This document shows positions 25,025 through 33,057 of a stretch of DNA of 64,000 nt, piece after piece. The number at the start of each line of letters is the position of its first letter. Positions within the stretch are counted from its first letter, which is position 1. The stretch spans positions 1 to 64,000 of the forward strand of contig JBGSQB010000143.1 of the NCBI GenBank assembly GCA_041738285.1, in the 5' to 3' direction. Position numbers and translations under genes: made by a program. The notes beneath the pieces are model-generated. The model made no database searches and had not been told where the DNA came from. It saw only the letters and a list, made by a program, of their open reading frames with translations. This DNA comes from SZUA-521 sp041738285 (GTDB lineage Bacteria; Pseudomonadota; Gammaproteobacteria; Pseudomonadales; Azotimanducaceae).

Positions 25025-25407
25025 GGCTTTGCCCGCACCCGCACGCGACGCTGCGCGCTGTAACCGACCACGTCACAGCGCCCATCGCTTTCCAGGGTGT
25101 AGTGACTGACGCCGCCGACCAATACGCTGCGGCACTGCACGGCTGCCTGACAGCTACGAAGTCCGACGCTCTGCAGATCGAAGGTCCAGTCAGCACATGC
25201 ACCGCCGCCGAGCGGCGCGAATACCTTGTTCAGCCCCAGCTGTGCGCCAGTCTCGGCCGCGAGGAACGCGTTGTGATCCATCACGTTCTGTGCGAACTCG
25301 TCACCCGAGGTTTTCACCATGCCGGTAATCGCAACCGCGAGCATGCTGACCACCACGATCAGAAAGATCGCGGCGACCAGGCCGACCCCCGATTGCTTAC
25401 GGTACAT
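25021..25407 (-). CDS. mshP: MshP-like pilus biogenesis protein
   Basis: A 128-residue protein. The N-terminus MYRKQSGVGLVAAIFLIVVV resembles a PilX/MshP hydrophobic segment without a canonical FTLxE prepilin site. Cysteines in the C-terminal part (ACADW, LRSCQAAVQC, GRCD) may form disulfides. Starting at ATG 25407, it overlaps mshO and mshQ. In MSHA systems MshP is thought to act with the minor pilins at the tip. Confidence 0.82.
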   Translation of the reverse strand: MYRKQSGVGLVAAIFLIVVVSMLAVAITGMVKTSGDEFAQNVMDHNAFLAAETGAQLGLNKVFAPLGGGACADWTFDLQSVGLRSCQAAVQCRSVLVGGVSHYTLESDGRCDVVGYSAQRRVRVRAKP

Positions 25408-26179
25408 TGCGCACCTGCACGAGGTCTTCGATCCGCACCGAGTCGGTGTCACGCGAGAAAGTGATGTCGATCTGCACCACGGCATTGCGGGTGAGGGTGG
25501 CGGTGTCGACCGCAAACGGCGCGACGGTGCTGACGCTCTCCGCAAGCAATGCCCGGTTCGGTCGTGTGGTGGGCAAACCCGTCGCTGCGGGTTGCAGGGG
25601 AACGAATCCATAGTCTTGATAGCGCCACAGGCTGCCACCGTCGACGCAGTAGCTGATCGGGGTCGCTACCAGGAACACGCGTTGGTTGGGCGACGGCGCG
25701 CTGAACTGATGGGCCGCTGCCATGGTCACTGTGACCTCGTTGTTCGCATCCGGAGCAGACAGCGTCACGGGCTCGCTGATGACTCCGGGTGAGCCAACGG
25801 TGTACACGGCCGCGCTTGGATACACGACCGCGCGCGCACCCATGACGACCGGTGGCGGATCGAAGGGCACGACCAGAAAACTGGTGGCGGCCGCTGCCAC
25901 GGGCAACGTGCCGTACGCAGATGCCGCCAGGATCGGTACGAACTCGAGGCAACCGCCGGCTACCCGCACGCTGTTCGGCAAGGCATCACGCAAGCTTCTG
26001 CTGATGCGGTCGATCGCAAACCGCGCATCGCCCGCCAGCTCAGTTCTGGTAATGGTGGAGGCCAAGCCGGCGGAGGAGTCGGTGATGAACCGAACTGTGC
26101 CGACCGCCAGGATGCCCATCACCATGATCACAGCGACCAGCTCGACCAGCGTGAATCCTTGTTGCGCGCTGCCGCCCAT
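25397..26179 (-). CDS. mshO: MshO-like minor pilin
   Basis: A 260-residue prepilin. MGGSAQQG|FTLVELVAVIMVMGILAV shows the short basic leader, the glycine cleavage site and Glu5 of the mature chain. The helix continues into a globular domain with RSLRDALPNSVRV, typical of MshO/PulJ-like minor pilins. It overlaps mshD by one base and mshP by 11 bases. It should be cleaved by the prepilin peptidase and incorporated in the pilus tip. Confidence 0.87.
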   Translation of the reverse strand: MGGSAQQGFTLVELVAVIMVMGILAVGTVRFITDSSAGLASTITRTELAGDARFAIDRISRSLRDALPNSVRVAGGCLEFVPILAASAYGTLPVAAAATSFLVVPFDPPPVVMGARAVVYPSAAVYTVGSPGVISEPVTLSAPDANNEVTVTMAAAHQFSAPSPNQRVFLVATPISYCVDGGSLWRYQDYGFVPLQPAATGLPTTRPNRALLAESVSTVAPFAVDTATLTRNAVVQIDITFSRDTDSVRIEDLVQVRNVP

Positions 26180-26712
26180 CAGTAATTCGTCCGCAGCACG
26201 GGAAAGTTGAGCGCAGTCCCGTTTGGCGGGGTCACCGACACCGTGACCAGCTTGGCATCGGTCGCATCGTCCAGATTGAACGCTGCGATCTGCGTCGCAT
26301 CCGCATAGCTGACAGACACCGCAACGCGAAAGCCGGGGTATCCGGTTCTCGGATTGCCCTGCGCATCCAGAGGGGGCGACTCATCCAGGCCGTGATAGTC
26401 ATCGACATCGTCGAACTCAGCCCGCGCTTCGCCATCGGCGCCCGGCGCAGAACAGGGGGTTGTGAGCACAGAGCACGGGGGTACGCCCCCGTTGGGGGTT
26501 GTCTCGTCGTAGCGTCGGGCCGCGATCTCTTCGATGTACGACTGAGCCAGCGCGACGCTCTTCGTTTGCCACAAGCCGTCGCTCTGGTGGCGGAAGGCAA
26601 AGCTGAGTGTATTGGTTATCGCCAATACCGAGACGCTGATGATCATCATGGTGACAATCAACTCGACCAGCGTAAGTCCCCGTTGGCGGGTCTTGTCAGC
26701 TGCAGGCAGCAT
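26179..26712 (-). CDS. mshD: MshD-like minor pilin
   Basis: A prepilin of 177 residues if ATG 26712 is used: leader MLPAADKTRQRG followed by LTLVELIVTMMIISVSVLAI. The first mature residue is leucine rather than phenylalanine, but Glu5 is present. The ATG at 26760 would give a 28-residue leader and a larger overlap with mshC, so 26712 is preferred. SYIEEIAARRYDE is typical of MshD/PilV-type pilins. It sits between mshC and mshO. Confidence 0.83.
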   Translation of the reverse strand: MLPAADKTRQRGLTLVELIVTMMIISVSVLAITNTLSFAFRHQSDGLWQTKSVALAQSYIEEIAARRYDETTPNGGVPPCSVLTTPCSAPGADGEARAEFDDVDDYHGLDESPPLDAQGNPRTGYPGFRVAVSVSYADATQIAAFNLDDATDAKLVTVSVTPPNGTALNFPVLRTNY

Positions 26713-27226
26713 CGGTCGAGTAACCAGTTGGATGAATACACGCTTGGCGATTGCTGTCACCGCTCAGTAGCAGATCGACACCCATCGATGCATCGCCCGA
26801 CCCCGCACCAATTTGTATCGTGTCGAGATCGCCGGCATGCGAGAACGTAATCAACAACGGCGTTGCAGCGTCAATCGGTGCGCTGACTGCACCGCTCGTG
26901 GCCTGCAAAGTGGTGTTGTTGGCGTCGAGCAGCGTGGTGCGAACGAGCCCATCGACATCGGTACTGATCCGGAAACGCCAATCAGCGTTCAACCGGTCTA
27001 TGAGCAACGAGACGTTGGCATCCACGCGGGAAACGGCCAGCTGCTGGGCGATGCGGTTCTCCGCCACCAGCGCCTGGGTGATGACGCTCGGCACGAAAGC
27101 ACTGGGCTTCACGACTCTTGCGAAGGCCACCACACTCAAAATACCCAGCAGCATGATGACGGTGATCAGCTCGACGATCGTAAAGCCCGAGCTGTTGGAA
27201 CGCTTAGAAAGGCGTGATTCGACCAT
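26696..27226 (-). CDS. mshC: MshC-like minor pilin
   Basis: A 176-residue prepilin from ATG 27226: leader MVESRLSKRSNSSG, then FTIVELITVIMLLGILSVVA. It carries a type IV pilin cleavage site with Glu5. A longer reading to 27292 would put an implausible 36-residue leader in front. Two C-terminal cysteines (QACIHPTGYSTDAAC) may form the pilin disulfide loop. It is the first gene of the mshCDOPQ run; no mshA or mshB lies upstream, where an unrelated LLM gene is found instead. Confidence 0.83.
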   Translation of the reverse strand: MVESRLSKRSNSSGFTIVELITVIMLLGILSVVAFARVVKPSAFVPSVITQALVAENRIAQQLAVSRVDANVSLLIDRLNADWRFRISTDVDGLVRTTLLDANNTTLQATSGAVSAPIDAATPLLITFSHAGDLDTIQIGAGSGDASMGVDLLLSGDSNRQACIHPTGYSTDAACS

Positions 27227-27329
27227 AGGTGTGCACAGTGCCCCGCCGGACTGGACACCCTCCGAGCACGACAAGTAAACGAGTTTGGCCACGCTGCACG
27301 TTTTCTGCCTGAGCTGTTGAGCCGATGCG

Positions 27330-27355
27330 GCGCACGGACACTTCCGGCCGTGCGC
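27330..27355. other. GC-rich hairpin upstream of mshC
   Basis: The arms GCGCACGG (27330-27337) and CCGTGCGC (27348-27355) are perfect complements around a 10-nt loop. It lies in the 219-bp gap between the LLM gene stop and mshC start. No T-run follows on either strand, so an intrinsic terminator for the LLM gene is only one possibility. Nothing else is recognised in the gap. Confidence 0.35.
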
Positions 27356-27445
27356 ACCCTCATGTAAGCGTAGCCGGGAAAATCAGGATGGCCACCGGTC
27401 GCTGACCATCTGTTCGCCTCCGGCTGCCATCGGCCTGAGCCGGCT

Positions 27446-28795
27446 TCAGGTGCCGACGTGAAATCGGGCTGCAGGGTGGGTGGCCAGCACACGGTCGCCG
27501 CGGCCGAACAGTTTATTGCGCATGGAACCGGGTGCGTAGGCGGTCTTGTAGATGCCGCGGTTCTGCATTTCCGGCACGATGCGGTCGACGAACTCTTCGA
27601 CGCTGGCGGGCAACACCGTGTAGGCGATGTTGAAGCCGTCCAGATCGGCTGCCTTCACCCACCGCTGCATTTCGTCTACCACCGATGTCGCCGATCCCAC
27701 GAACAGGGGACTTGCACCACCCAAGCATAGAAAATCCACCCATTCCTTCACGGTGCGCGAACCCAGCGCTTGGAGCGCGCCTTGTATGGCTTCGCTGGAC
27801 ACCTGCTCCGCGCGTTCGTTGAGCTGCAACTGGCTGAGGTCAATGCCCGACCATCCCGACATCAGCGCAAGTGCGCCCTCGGCCAAGCCGTATCGCTGCA
27901 GATCCTCTTTTTTCGCTGTGGCAGCTGCGTCGGTGTCGTCGACGATCACGCAGGCGAGCTGGAAGATCTTCACGTCATCGGGAGCGCGTCCGGCATCTAC
28001 TGCTTGCTGGCGCAGTGACCTGACGAAGTGTGCTGCGCGCTGAACATCAGGCGCTGCGACGAAAACGCACTCGGCATGGCGCGCCGCGAACGTTTGGCCC
28101 TTTGCCGAACTACCGGCTTGAAACAACACCGGCGTGCGCTGAACGGATGGCTCGCACAGATGAATGGCGTCCATCTGGAAGTACGGGCCGTGATGGCGGA
28201 TGCGATGAATCTTCGCCGGGTCGGCAAAGATCCCCCGCTCCCGGTCCAGAACAACGGCATCGTCCTCCCAGCTGCCTTCCCAGAGCTTGTACATCACATC
28301 CATGAAGTCTTCGGCGATGTCGTAGCGCACATCGTGGGTCGGCTGTTTGGTTTGCCCCATGCCGCGTGCAGCGCTGTCGAGGTATCCCGTCACCACATTC
28401 CAGGCGACGCGACCGGCGGTCAGATGATCCAGTGTGGAGATGCGACGGGCGAATGCGTACGGCGGTTCATACGGTATGGAGCCGGTGACGCCAAAGCACA
28501 GGTGCTGCGTAACTGCGGCCATGCCGGGCACGAGGCAGAACGGATCGTTGGCCGGGAACTGGGCGGCGCTGCGGATCGCTGCATCCGGCGAGCCGCCGTA
28601 GACGTCGTACACGCCGGAGACATCGGCGAGGAACAGGCCGTCCACCAATCCGCGCTCGAGTGTCCTGGCGAGGTCCAGCCAGTGTCGAAGGGATGTGTAG
28701 TCGCGCGAATGATCGGCGGGATGGCGCCACATGCCGCTGGACTGATGGCCGACGCAATTCATGTTGAACGCATTGATCAGGATTTCTTTGTTCAC
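27446..28795 (-). CDS. NtaA/DmoA-type FMNH2-dependent monooxygenase (LLM class)
   Basis: A 449-residue luciferase-like monooxygenase. FNMNCVGHQSSGMWRHP is the characteristic start of the NtaA/SnaA/DmoA group. LDHLTAGRVAWNVVTGYLDS and SAARGMG follow. GPYFQMDAIHLCEPSVQRTP and VLFQAGSSAKGQTFAARHAE are core family blocks. The chosen start is GTG 28795 (VNKEILINAF), because the upstream frame to 29119 is low-complexity and overlaps the divergent gene. Members oxidise aminopolycarboxylates, sulfides or sulfonates using FMNH2 from a separate reductase, none of which is adjacent. It diverges from another LLM gene at 28909. Confidence 0.87.
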   Translation of the reverse strand: MNKEILINAFNMNCVGHQSSGMWRHPADHSRDYTSLRHWLDLARTLERGLVDGLFLADVSGVYDVYGGSPDAAIRSAAQFPANDPFCLVPGMAAVTQHLCFGVTGSIPYEPPYAFARRISTLDHLTAGRVAWNVVTGYLDSAARGMGQTKQPTHDVRYDIAEDFMDVMYKLWEGSWEDDAVVLDRERGIFADPAKIHRIRHHGPYFQMDAIHLCEPSVQRTPVLFQAGSSAKGQTFAARHAECVFVAAPDVQRAAHFVRSLRQQAVDAGRAPDDVKIFQLACVIVDDTDAAATAKKEDLQRYGLAEGALALMSGWSGIDLSQLQLNERAEQVSSEAIQGALQALGSRTVKEWVDFLCLGGASPLFVGSATSVVDEMQRWVKAADLDGFNIAYTVLPASVEEFVDRIVPEMQNRGIYKTAYAPGSMRNKLFGRGDRVLATHPAARFHVGT

Positions 28796-28908
28796 TGAGA
28801 AGCTCAATAGACGATGAGGATGTCGACGGCACAGTGTACTGGTCCGGGTTTGCGGTGCTACGAAAGTGCAGCGAGTAAACTGTCCCGGTATCCCGGGGAG
28901 TCGTACCG

Positions 28909-29775
28909 ATGAAATTTGGACTGCGCTACTGCAACACCGGCCGCTATGTGGACCCGGTGCGCGCCATTGAACTCGTGCAAGCCGCCGAAGCGGCCGGCTT
29001 CGAGTCGGCGTGGACGGTGGAACACACGGTGGTGCCGGCGGGTTATGCATCGGCCTACCCCTACTCAGCCGATGGCCGGATGGCGGGCGGTGTGGATGAC
29101 TTTCCGTTGCCGGATCCACTCATCTGGATGGCGTATGTGGCGGCCGCGACCACGCGCATCAAACTCGCCACCGGCATCCTGATCCTGCCGCAGCACAATC
29201 CGGTGGTCATCGCCAAGCAGGTTGCGACGCTCGATCATCTCTCCCGTGGACGCGTGTTACTCGGCATTGGCGTCGGCTGGCTGAAGGAGGAGTTCGACGC
29301 GCTCGGCGTGCCGTTCGAAGAGCGTGGCGCGCGCATGGATGAATATGTACGTGCGATGCGCATCTTATGGCGCGATCCGAAACCGACGTTTCACGGCAGC
29401 TACGTCAACTTCGACAATGCCTACTGTCAGCCGCAGCCGGTGCAACGCACGGTGCCGATCATCGTCGGCGGTCACTCACCGGCGGCAGCGCGACGCGCAG
29501 GGCGGCTCGGCGATGGGTTCTTTCCGGCGCGCGGCGCGTCGGATGAATTGATCGCGCTGGCGCGACGCACCGCCGCACAGCACGAACGTGATCCCGATCG
29601 GCTGGAGATCACTACCAGCATGCCGGCAAGCCGCGAGGAGATTGCAGAATTGTCGGCGCGCGGCGTGCATCGACTGCTGGTGCCGGTGACCTCGATGCCG
29701 GGCTTGCCGACGGCGATCTCGAATCCGGACGATGTGCTGGCGTGGCGTGACACCGTGTCGCGGTATGCCGACTAG
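28909..29775 (+). CDS. LLM-class F420-type oxidoreductase
   Basis: A 288-residue TIM-barrel protein. MKFGLRYCNTGRYVDPVRAI is the strand-1 region. AAEAAGFESAWTVEHTVVP, TTRIKLATGILILPQHNPVV and LDHLSRGRVLLGIGVGWLKE are highly typical of the F420-linked LLM subgroup (TIGR03619-like). GGGGAG precedes ATG 28909. It shares a 113-bp intergenic region with the divergent NtaA-like gene. Whether it uses F420 or FMN is not decided by sequence alone. A REPIN begins 14 bp after its stop. Confidence 0.88.
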   Translation: MKFGLRYCNTGRYVDPVRAIELVQAAEAAGFESAWTVEHTVVPAGYASAYPYSADGRMAGGVDDFPLPDPLIWMAYVAAATTRIKLATGILILPQHNPVVIAKQVATLDHLSRGRVLLGIGVGWLKEEFDALGVPFEERGARMDEYVRAMRILWRDPKPTFHGSYVNFDNAYCQPQPVQRTVPIIVGGHSPAAARRAGRLGDGFFPARGASDELIALARRTAAQHERDPDRLEITTSMPASREEIAELSARGVHRLLVPVTSMPGLPTAISNPDDVLAWRDTVSRYAD

Positions 29776-29789
29776 CGGGTCGCCAGTGT

Positions 29790-29860
29790 GTGGGAGCGCG
29801 CTTGCGCGCGATCAATTGCTTGAGTTCCCTGGAAAAATTCGCGGGCAAGCCCGCTCCCAC
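29790..29860. repeat. REPIN (inverted REP pair)
   Basis: The left REP starts GTGGGAGCGCGCTTGCGCGC and the right REP ends GCGGGCAAGCCCGCTCCCAC. The left stem is GCGC/GCGC while the right is GGGC/GCCC, so each half keeps its own pairing. A spacer of about 26 nt separates them. It lies after the LLM gene and before vapBC. The remaining 197 bp to vapB show no feature. Confidence 0.85.
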
Positions 29861-30057
29861 AATCGCTGCACTTCTTTACGCGTGGCGGCGGTCATGCCTA
29901 TGAAACCCTGCTTTCTATACGTGTCGGCTTGTAGCCGTCTCGACCTTGAGTCAGACACTTAACCGCGCTTGGTTGAACCGCCGCTGTTGCCAGCGGCACC
30001 GCTGCAAGTCCAATGGTCTCCGGCCTTGGCGTCTAGCCATCAATATCTGACATACTT

Positions 30058-30330
30058 ATGTCCAACAACTGCGATTCTGCCGCCATGCGCACGACCATAC
30101 GGCTCGACGAGAAACTCCTGCGAGAAGCCAAGCGGCAAGCCGCGGCGTCGGGCATAACCTTGACCGCGATCATCGAGGAGGCCCTGCGCGAGCGGCTGGC
30201 CCGCGCGCAGACCCACAAACGGTCGCGACAACTGATTCGCCTGCATGTCGCCGGTGAGGGTGGTCTGCGACCCGGGGTGGACCTCGACGACTCAGCGTCG
30301 CTTACAGACCTGATGGAGCAGCCCAGTTGA
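30058..30330 (+). CDS. vapB: VapB-like ribbon-helix-helix antitoxin
   Basis: An antitoxin of 90 residues from ATG 30058, or 81 from ATG 30085 (MRTTIRLDEKLLREAKRQAA). The RTTIRLDEKLL strand and following helix are the usual VapB ribbon-helix-helix. The C-terminal part (RPGVDLDDSASLTDLME) would wrap the toxin. Neither start has a clear ribosome site, so a leaderless start at 30058 is possible. It overlaps vapC by TTGA. Confidence 0.85.
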   Translation: MSNNCDSAAMRTTIRLDEKLLREAKRQAAASGITLTAIIEEALRERLARAQTHKRSRQLIRLHVAGEGGLRPGVDLDDSASLTDLMEQPS

Positions 30331-30758
30331 TTCTGCCGGACGTCAATGTTCTGGTTTACGCCCATCGCGCAGACGCGCCGCAGCATCGCGAGTACTCGAG
30401 TTGGCTCGAGTCGCAGATCAACTCCGACGCGGCGTTTGGTCTCAGCGATCTGGTGCTCAGTGGATTCCTGCGCGTGGTGACGCATCCCCGTGTGTTCCAA
30501 GTGCCGAGCGCTTGGACCGACGCAGCGAAGTTCGTCGCGCAGTTGCGCGCGTTGCCGAATCGGGTACGCATCGAGCCTGGTCCGCATCATTGGGAGATTT
30601 TCGCGCGCTTGTGTGAGTCCGCTGGCGTCAAGGGCAACCTCGTGGCCGACGCCTTCCTCGCGGCGATCGCCATCGAGAACGGCTGTGAATGGATCACGAC
30701 GGATCGAGACTTCAGCCGCTTCGACGGATTGAAGTGGCGGCACCCGTTGCAACACTGA
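30327..30758 (+). CDS. vapC: VapC-like PIN-domain ribonuclease toxin
   Basis: A 143-residue PIN-domain protein from TTG 30327, overlapping the vapB stop. The acidic metal-binding residues appear in MILPDVNVLVYAHR (Asp5), in LVADAFLAAIAIENG and in WITTDRDFSRF. These are the three conserved PIN blocks. It would cleave RNA, with tRNA or rRNA the usual VapC targets. The TTG start and 4-bp overlap point to translation coupled to the antitoxin, at a lower rate. Confidence 0.88.
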   Translation: MILPDVNVLVYAHRADAPQHREYSSWLESQINSDAAFGLSDLVLSGFLRVVTHPRVFQVPSAWTDAAKFVAQLRALPNRVRIEPGPHHWEIFARLCESAGVKGNLVADAFLAAIAIENGCEWITTDRDFSRFDGLKWRHPLQH

Positions 30759-30898
30759 TCAGGCGCGCCGGGACTTGCCATTGCGCGATGCACTGGTGCC
30801 GATGGCGCACCGTGCCCGGCGAAACGGACGCTGGGTCGGCTCGCTAGCTCCCTCTTCGAACGTTGCGACGTCCTTGAAGCCCCGGATCACACGAGCGC

Positions 30899-31318
30899 TT
30901 AGCCCTGCAACACCTTGCCATGCTTGGCCATCCACTCGCCCATCGCCTTCTGCGCGGCTGGGTCGAAGTCGTCACGCAGATTGGTGATGCGATCGCCCTC
31001 GAAGGTGGCGATTTCGACTCCAGTGATCACCAGGTCGGGCAGCCCGCGCTTGGTATATACCGCCTTCCAGCGCACCTTCACCTCGTTGCCGGTAGTGGTC
31101 GGCGCCTCGAAGGTGAGCCTGCGGCTGTCCATGCGCTGGTCGAACGAACCCACCGCATTCTTGAGTCGTGCAATCACGGCATCGCGGCCGCGGGCGAGGG
31201 GTTCACCCTCGTACACCGAGCCGTTCGTGAAATACTGATCGATACGCGACCAGTCGCCGTCGTCGTAGCTCTCCTCGAATGCCTGCGCGTAGGCGAGATA
31301 GCGGTCTTGAATACCCAT
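30899..31318 (-). CDS. SnoaL-like/NTF2-fold protein
   Basis: A 139-residue protein from ATG 31318, with GGAGG at 31326-31330. The longer frame to 31429 adds an arginine-rich stretch and is not used. YLAYAQAFEESYDDGDWSRI, then YFTNGSVYEGEPLARGRDAV, is the typical start of a nuclear-transport-factor-2/SnoaL-like small cone. Members are isomerases, cyclases or dehydratases, or non-enzymatic. It may be associated with the lipid-transport operon only by proximity. The 140 bp on its downstream side, up to vapC, hold nothing recognised. Confidence 0.75.
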   Translation of the reverse strand: MGIQDRYLAYAQAFEESYDDGDWSRIDQYFTNGSVYEGEPLARGRDAVIARLKNAVGSFDQRMDSRRLTFEAPTTTGNEVKVRWKAVYTKRGLPDLVITGVEIATFEGDRITNLRDDFDPAAQKAMGEWMAKHGKVLQG

Positions 31319-31429
31319 GATGTGTCCTCCATTGCGAGGTCGGAAGCATAGCGCTCGCGGTACTTGAACGCGCCTTCGGACTCGTCGCAACCGAACCGCG
31401 TCCGCGATGAGAATGAAGACGGACTGCAA

Positions 31430-32047
31430 TCACTGCGCCCCACCCAGCACCTGCTCGAGCGACCGAGTAATCTCGGTAGCGAATGCGACCAGCGTTGCCT
31501 GCATGGCCGCGACGCGCGCTGCGTAGTCGTCCGCGTTGGTCAATGGTGCGGAGTAGCTCGTTGTGCGTACGGGCACGAGCGTTCCATCCTGTGCGTCCAC
31601 GATGCCCCACTGCACCACGAGCGCTGCGTGCCCCGCTGCATCCGTATCCCAACGCTGCACGCTACCGCGCACGCGAACGTCGACCGGCCCGACGCCCGCA
31701 TACGGATACGCGACGGCCACGCCCGCCGCCAGGCGGGGATCGATCTCACCACCGAGCCAACGGGTGAACGCTCGGTCCGGCGTCTCTGCCCACCGATCGA
31801 ACTCTGCCAACGCAAGCGCGTTGCCCGGACCGCGCACCACGATCTGGGGTCGCTTCAGATAATCGGGCATGGCGAAGGGTCCGATGCCGATGAGTCGGTC
31901 TGTGGATTTGCCCGTCGCGGGTGGCGTCTCGGCGACGAGGTCGTAGAAGCGCACCGATGGCGATGTACCGCAGGCCGTGAGGCCAGTTGCCAGGACGACG
32001 AGCAGCATCCACTTGAATCCCCGCGCCTTATGAGGACTGTTGGTCAT
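31430..32047 (-). CDS. ABC-type transport auxiliary lipoprotein (PqiC/YmbA-like)
   Basis: A 205-residue lipoprotein with lipobox LATGLTAC (acylated Cys near residue 26). SVRFYDLVAE is the family start, where most members have YYxL. VGIGP-like IGIGPFAMPDYLKRPQIVVR and YAARVAAMQATLVAFATEI are typical of PF03886. It overlaps the MCE gene by 4 bp and ends the operon. PqiC-type lipoproteins dock the periplasmic MCE assembly at the outer membrane. Confidence 0.87.
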   Translation of the reverse strand: MTNSPHKARGFKWMLLVVLATGLTACGTSPSVRFYDLVAETPPATGKSTDRLIGIGPFAMPDYLKRPQIVVRGPGNALALAEFDRWAETPDRAFTRWLGGEIDPRLAAGVAVAYPYAGVGPVDVRVRGSVQRWDTDAAGHAALVVQWGIVDAQDGTLVPVRTTSYSAPLTNADDYAARVAAMQATLVAFATEITRSLEQVLGGAQ

Positions 32048-33057
32048 GGTTTTCCCTTGCCGCGTAGCAACGCTTCCGGATGACGGTCGACGTAGTCGAC
32101 CAGGACGCGCAGCGCTCGCGCCGCACCCTGCAGTTCCTCGAGCGTGGTCCGCACCTCGACACCGAGCTCAGAGTCGCTGCGCAATTGTCGCGAAGCGAGC
32201 TCGAGCGTCGATTGGCTCGCCACCATGACTGCCTGCATGCGCTGTAGCGTTGGTATCAGCTCGGCCCCGAGCGGCTCGATCTTCGCATCCACGCGCGCCA
32301 CGAGCGTGCGGCTTTCCGCGAGCAGTTGGCCGAGCTCTTCGGCCGAGGCGTCGAGTGAGCGCGCGAGTGCGGGCACATCGGTCGTGGTGAGCCGATTCAC
32401 GCCGGCGAGCGCTCCGCGCAGATCCTCGGAATTGGCCAGCGCATTCAAGCCGGCCGCAGTGCCCTGGACATCGTGCAACAGCTGTGTGACGTCGATCCCA
32501 TCCGAGAGCCGGGTGACGAAGTCCTGCAGGCCGGCGAGTGCGCGCTGCACGTCGCTCGGCACCGTTGGCACCTCCGGGTAAGGTGGATCGTCGCCGCGGA
32601 ATATCGCCTCCGTGTCCGGCTTGAAGTCGAGTTCGACGAGCAGCTGTCCGGTGACATAGCTGTCGATGCCGAGCTGCGCCCGAATGCCGGCCGCGATGAA
32701 CTCCTCGGTGGGCATTCGCGCATAGCCCTCCTCGTCGAACTGCTCGCCCGTGGCGAACAGGGAAAACGATGCAGGATCGACCTCCATGACCACTTCTACC
32801 AGCGTATCCAGCGTGCCTCGGCTCTCGTCGAGGCGCCCTTGCAGCTCAATCAGCTGCACGTAGCCGACCCGCACCCCCCGCAGCAGCACGTTCGAGCCCT
32901 CGCGCAAGCCCTTCACCGAATCGGGGAAGTAGCTCACCAGCAGTGCCTTGCGCGTGAGCAGCTCGGTGCCGCCGAACAGCAGCACCGCCATCACGAGGAA
33001 CGCGGCGGCGCCGAGCACGAATGCGCCAATCAGCGCGGGATCGATGGGCTTGCTCAT
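32044..33057 (-). CDS. MCE-domain protein (MlaD/PqiB-like substrate-binding subunit)
   Basis: A 337-residue protein. One N-terminal membrane helix (about 9-29, ALIGAFVLGAAAFLVMAVLL) is followed by a single MCE domain (VSYFPDSVKGLREGSNVLLR, then GVRVGYVQLIEL). A long helical C-terminal region has coiled-coil character (SAEELGQLLAESRTLVARVD). The MCE ring binds the permease-ATPase complex and forms a lipid passage through the periplasm. The extended helical tail is longer than E. coli MlaD and suggests a needle-like rather than a short ring assembly. It overlaps both neighbours by 4 bp. Confidence 0.9.
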   Translation of the reverse strand: MSKPIDPALIGAFVLGAAAFLVMAVLLFGGTELLTRKALLVSYFPDSVKGLREGSNVLLRGVRVGYVQLIELQGRLDESRGTLDTLVEVVMEVDPASFSLFATGEQFDEEGYARMPTEEFIAAGIRAQLGIDSYVTGQLLVELDFKPDTEAIFRGDDPPYPEVPTVPSDVQRALAGLQDFVTRLSDGIDVTQLLHDVQGTAAGLNALANSEDLRGALAGVNRLTTTDVPALARSLDASAEELGQLLAESRTLVARVDAKIEPLGAELIPTLQRMQAVMVASQSTLELASRQLRSDSELGVEVRTTLEELQGAARALRVLVDYVDRHPEALLRGKGKP

